From Thauera carbonicopians (GTDB lineage: Bacteria > Pseudomonadota > Gammaproteobacteria > Burkholderiales > Rhodocyclaceae), in contig NZ_JANUXN010000010.1 in the NCBI RefSeq assembly GCF_025699485.1, positions 1-64,000 on the forward strand: DNA of 64,000 bases. Reading direction: 5' to 3'. Of the stretch, positions 60,969 to 64,000 are shown in pieces. The position numbers and the translations under genes were made by a program. Position 1 is the stretch's first letter, and each line of letters begins with the position of its first letter. Under the pieces are notes generated by a model, which saw nothing but the letters and a program-made list of their open reading frames with translations, was not told the DNA's origin and did not search any database.

Positions 60969-63900
60969 ATTCGCCCGCCGGCCGAGCGAGCGGCCGGCGC
61001 AAGCGCCGCTTGCCGCCTCCCGCAGCGGCACGACACGGCCGGCGGCGTCGACGCCGCCCCCCGCCTCCGTCGCCGCAGCGCCGCCTGCCTTGCCCGCCTA
61101 TGCCTCGCCTCCCGCACGCGTCAGCCAGCCCGGCGAGGCGATCGAGCGCGAAGCCGAACAGCATGCCGACGCCGTCGCGCCCGCCAGCACGCCCGATCCG
61201 ACACCGTCGTCAGCGCCCGCTCCAGGTGCTGCAGCACGCGGAGCCGATGGCGATGCGCGTTCGGACCCGCCAGCCCATGGATCCGCCCGATCCGTTGCCG
61301 GCACATCTGGAACCAGCATGTCCGCGACCGGCACGTCCTCTTCATCGCTGCCCGCTGCGGCGCTGCCAGCCTATGCCGCTGGCCGCGTCGAGGCTCGCCG
61401 CGGCCGCGGCGAGCCGCTGCCGAAGGACGCGCGCGCGCCGCTCGAAGGACATTTCGGCCGCGACTTCGCCGACGTCCGCATCCACACCGACGCCGAGGCG
61501 GCGCGCCTGACGGCCGCGCTCGGTGCGCGCGCGTTCACCGCCGGGCGGGACATCTATCTCGCCGCCGATGCCCATGCACCGGACACGGCCGAGGGCCGCC
61601 ATCTCCTCGCCCACGAACTCGCCCACGTCGTCCAGCAGGATGGACAGGCGGCCGCCGTGCTGGCGCGTGCGATCGAGCCCGAAATGCAAACCCGCTACCA
61701 TGAGAGCGCACGCACTGCCGCCGCACTCGCGGCGCTGGAGCGGCTCGAGATTCCGGCGGTGAAGTCGCGCCACCTGCCGCTGTACAGCGGCCTCGCCTCG
61801 GCCGGCAACCTGAAGCGCGTGCGCGGCTACGGCCGGGACGGCGCCGACCAGCGCTCGGTCTGGAACAGCCAGGCGCGAGTCGGCGCCGATGCGGTCCGCG
61901 CGCGCCTCGGCGAACGCAACATCCCGGTGCCTGCCGATGCCGACGGCCGCATCCGGCTGAAGCTGCATCGCGGCGCACCGCTCGGGACGAAGCGCCTGTC
62001 CGAACTGCAGACCCTGCTGCGCATCCCCGGCTGGGATCGCAACGGCAGGAAGATTGCGCAGTTCCAGGTCGACCACGTCGTCGAACTGCAGGTCTCCGGA
62101 CAGATGGGTGCTGGCGTCGGCAACAGCATCCAGAACATGGAGCTGCTGGACCAGCCGTCGAATTCGAGTTCCGGCGGCACGATACGCAGCGGGATCTACC
62201 GCAAGGTCGATGCCTTCCTCGACACCTTCGAGCCCAAGCCGGACCGCGGCACGTTTCTGCGCCAGCATGACCTCGTGTTCACCAGCGTTGCCGCCACCGG
62301 CGCCGGTTCGGCGGCGGGTGCGTCGGCCTGGTGGACCAAAACCGAGATCGAGGGCGCCGATCCGCTGAGCACCGCGAGCCCACCGAATCCCGCCGAGGAC
62401 GGCGACGTGCAGGGTTCGGCCGGGGAATTCGTCCTGACTTCCGGCCCCGGTGGCATCACCGTCGGCCGTTTCCGCCACAGCCCCGGCGCCGCGCCCGTGG
62501 TCGGCCGCAGCCAGGCACGCGCGCTGGCCGGCCTGGAGATCACGGCGATCAGCCTGACCGACAACACGGGCAATCCGGAAGGACCGATCGGCTCGATGTC
62601 GGCGAAATGGGATCTGCCTCCCGACTGGCAGCCCAAAACGCCCATGGTCACGGTTTCGCTGAACGGTGACGGCGAGTATTGCGGCTACCCTTCCGCCCTG
62701 CCCGCGCTCGAGCTCGAATACAGCAAGCTCAGCCCGGTCCTGTTCGAGAACGTCTCGACCGAGGACGGCGAGCTTGCCGCCGAAGGCACGCTGACCCCGT
62801 CGATTCCCATCCTCGACGCGCCGATCACCGTGCGCCTGCGCGGGCGCGACCTGACGTTTTCGCTCGATTACGGCCCCGATCAGGTCAGCCTGCCGATTCC
62901 GCGCACCACCATCGACGACGCCTACGTCAGCGTCTTCTACTCCACCATGCGCGGCCTGGGCGTCGGCGGCCAGATTCTGTTCTCGATCGAAGGCGCCGGC
63001 AGCGGCGAACTCGCCGCATCGACGTCGACGACCGGCGGCCTCGTGTTCGAAGGCGGCTTCACTTTCGAGCCCTCGCTGTTCGACCGCGCCCGGGTGCGCG
63101 CCTGGTGGCGCAACGGCCAGTTCGGCGCCGACGGCACCATAGGCATCGACACGCCGGACAAGATCCGCGGCATAGAGAGCGCGACCGCAACCGTCAGCGT
63201 CGAGGAAGGCCGCTGGACCTTCGCCGGCAGCGCGGCGCTTTCGGTGCCCGGCGTCGATGAAGCCTCGATCGCGATCACGCAGGGCGAGAACGGCCTGAAC
63301 ATCGCCGGCGACGTCCAGCTCGCGGCCAATCCGGCGATCCGCTCCGGCTCGATCCACGTCGAGTGCGAACAGTCCGAGGGCGGATGGAAGGTCTCGGCCA
63401 GTGGCACGGCGCAGCCGGCGATTCCGGGCGTCGATTCAGAACTCTCCGTCAGCTACGACGACGGCGCCTTCGACGCCAGCTTCAGCGGCGCCTTCAGCCG
63501 CGGCATGCTGTCGGGCCGGATCACCGCCGGCGCGACCAACCGCAGCATCGGCGAGGACGGCCAGCCCAGCGGCGACGCCGCGCCCGGCGCGCCCATCATC
63601 GTCTACGGCAGCGGCTCGGCGACGGTGCGCATCGCGCCATGGCTGCAGGGGACGGCCGGCCTGCGGCTCGACCCGAACGGCGAGGTCACCGTATCGGGCG
63701 AGATCGCGCTGCCGGGCCAGCTCGAAATCTTCTCCAGGCTCGAATACGACAAGCGCCTGTTCGGCCTGTCGACGCAGATTCCGATCATCCCCGGCGTCGT
63801 CGCCGAAGTCGGCGGCAACCTGAGCGCCAACGCCAGCATCGGCCCGGGCGCGTTCGACCGCTTGCGAGTCGGCATCGAGTACAACCCCGCGCACGAGGAG

Positions 63901-64000
63901 AACACCCACGTCACCGGCGACGCCCATCTGAACGTGCCGGCTCAGGCGGGCCTGCGCCTGGGCGCCCGCGCCGGCGTCGGCCTCGGCATCACCGGCGCGA
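60949..64000 (+). CDS. DUF4157 protein with HNH-like motif and long beta-rich region, candidate eCIS cargo (cut by window end)
   Basis: Open from ATG 60949, 20 bases inside the previous gene, to the window edge: at least 1,017 residues. The first ~150 residues are Pro/Ala/Ser-rich with SQPGEAIEREAEQHADAV, the usual DUF4157 leader. The core reads RIHTDAEAARLTAALGARAF, GRDIYLAADAHAPDT and LLAHELAHVVQQ (H222-E223-H226). Residues ~360-410 contain FQVDHVVELQVSG (D375, H376), NSIQNMELLD (N392, N396) and PSNSSSG (N405), resembling an HNH/HNN nuclease centre. From ~430 on the protein is a long series of Gly-rich beta strands (GVGGQILFSIEGAGSGELAA, GRITAGATNRSIGEDGQ, PGVVAEVGGNLSANASIGPG) of unknown fold. 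It is the most downstream gene visible. Confidence 0.78.
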   Translation, partial: METPSPKFARRPSERPAQAPLAASRSGTTRPAASTPPPASVAAAPPALPAYASPPARVSQPGEAIEREAEQHADAVAPASTPDPTPSSAPAPGAAARGADGDARSDPPAHGSARSVAGTSGTSMSATGTSSSSLPAAALPAYAAGRVEARRGRGEPLPKDARAPLEGHFGRDFADVRIHTDAEAARLTAALGARAFTAGRDIYLAADAHAPDTAEGRHLLAHELAHVVQQDGQAAAVLARAIEPEMQTRYHESARTAAALAALERLEIPAVKSRHLPLYSGLASAGNLKRVRGYGRDGADQRSVWNSQARVGADAVRARLGERNIPVPADADGRIRLKLHRGAPLGTKRLSELQTLLRIPGWDRNGRKIAQFQVDHVVELQVSGQMGAGVGNSIQNMELLDQPSNSSSGGTIRSGIYRKVDAFLDTFEPKPDRGTFLRQHDLVFTSVAATGAGSAAGASAWWTKTEIEGADPLSTASPPNPAEDGDVQGSAGEFVLTSGPGGITVGRFRHSPGAAPVVGRSQARALAGLEITAISLTDNTGNPEGPIGSMSAKWDLPPDWQPKTPMVTVSLNGDGEYCGYPSALPALELEYSKLSPVLFENVSTEDGELAAEGTLTPSIPILDAPITVRLRGRDLTFSLDYGPDQVSLPIPRTTIDDAYVSVFYSTMRGLGVGGQILFSIEGAGSGELAASTSTTGGLVFEGGFTFEPSLFDRARVRAWWRNGQFGADGTIGIDTPDKIRGIESATATVSVEEGRWTFAGSAALSVPGVDEASIAITQGENGLNIAGDVQLAANPAIRSGSIHVECEQSEGGWKVSASGTAQPAIPGVDSELSVSYDDGAFDASFSGAFSRGMLSGRITAGATNRSIGEDGQPSGDAAPGAPIIVYGSGSATVRIAPWLQGTAGLRLDPNGEVTVSGEIALPGQLEIFSRLEYDKRLFGLSTQIPIIPGVVAEVGGNLSANASIGPGAFDRLRVGIEYNPAHEENTHVTGDAHLNVPAQAGLRLGARAGVGLGITGA

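Larger units (their letters stand above)
32990..64000 (+). other. Extracellular contractile injection system (eCIS, Afp/PVC-like) operon, continuing past the window
   Basis: Twenty-two consecutive plus-strand genes with overlaps of up to 20 bases or gaps of 38 bases or less, which suggests one transcript. It contains sheath, tube, hub, spike, gp25, baseplate J, a tail protein I-like protein, an Afp15-type AAA+ ATPase, DUF4255, DUF5908 and DUF4157 genes. No capsid, terminase, portal, integrase or lysis gene is present, and no T6SS TssJLM or ClpV. That combination defines an eCIS rather than a prophage, R-type pyocin or T6SS. Confidence 0.93.

Noticed and set aside
32990-64000. Prophage, R-type pyocin or T6SS as the identity of the tail-like cluster
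   Set aside because: No capsid, portal, terminase, integrase, holin or endolysin genes and no TssJ/L/M or ClpV. The AAA+ ATPase, DUF4255, DUF5908, paired gp19 tubes and DUF4157 genes point to an eCIS.
1-64000. CRISPR arrays, insertion sequences, rRNA genes
   Set aside because: No regularly spaced repeats, no transposase and no rRNA sequence were seen in either strand.

Overview
The window is a GC-rich bacterial chromosome segment with almost every base coding. The gene set (nos genes, octaheme cytochrome, glcDEF, a trmJ/suhB divergent pair, homodimeric-type pyruvate dehydrogenase) suggests a denitrifying betaproteobacterium of the Rhodocyclales type (Thauera/Azoarcus-like). That placement is an inference from gene content; no rRNA gene is present.

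Left part (1-9 kb): the end of a nitrous oxide reductase maturation operon (nosY, nosL). A minus-strand set follows: a secreted DsrE-like protein, a TDT/SLAC1-type anion transporter, an octaheme tetrathionate-reductase-family cytochrome c and a membrane cytochrome b. A possible FNR/Anr box lies upstream of the DsrE gene. Then come trxC and acnA.

Middle (9-33 kb): an Lrp-type regulator divergent from an EamA exporter, a gutted aminotransferase pseudogene, aceE-aceF without E3, a catalase remnant and marC. Next is a siderophore uptake locus: FyuA-like receptor, two YbtP/YbtQ-like ABC ATPase-permeases, a YbtX-like MFS protein and a divergent YbtA-like AraC regulator. No biosynthetic genes accompany it. 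Its divergent regulatory region carries a tandemly duplicated unit of about 172 bp, each copy with a Fur-like box and a candidate AraC-protein box. Then tRNA-Gly(GCC) with its terminator, glcD-glcE-glcF, trmJ, suhB and a PHB-depolymerase-type esterase.

Right part (33-64 kb, running off the end): a single tightly packed plus-strand operon of 22 genes encoding an extracellular contractile injection system (eCIS, Afp/PVC-like). Recognisable parts are a DUF4255 terminator-type protein, sheath, a second highly diverged sheath-like protein, two tube proteins, an Afp7-like tube/LysM protein, a DUF5908 (Afp6-like) peptide, a split VgrG-type hub and spike, gp25, baseplate J, a tail protein I-like protein and an Afp15-type AAA+ ATPase. 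Several large proteins are unrecognised. They include three consecutive genes that share a short motif pair, one with a coiled coil of about 270 residues, and one protein with a C-terminal membrane anchor. The operon ends with two DUF4157 proteins that look like cargo. One combines DUF4157, an OmpA-like domain and a metzincin-type HExxHxxGxxD site with a Met-turn. The other combines DUF4157, an HNH-like motif and a very long beta-rich region, and is cut by the window edge. These two cargo candidates and the unusual baseplate/fibre composition are the most novel content.
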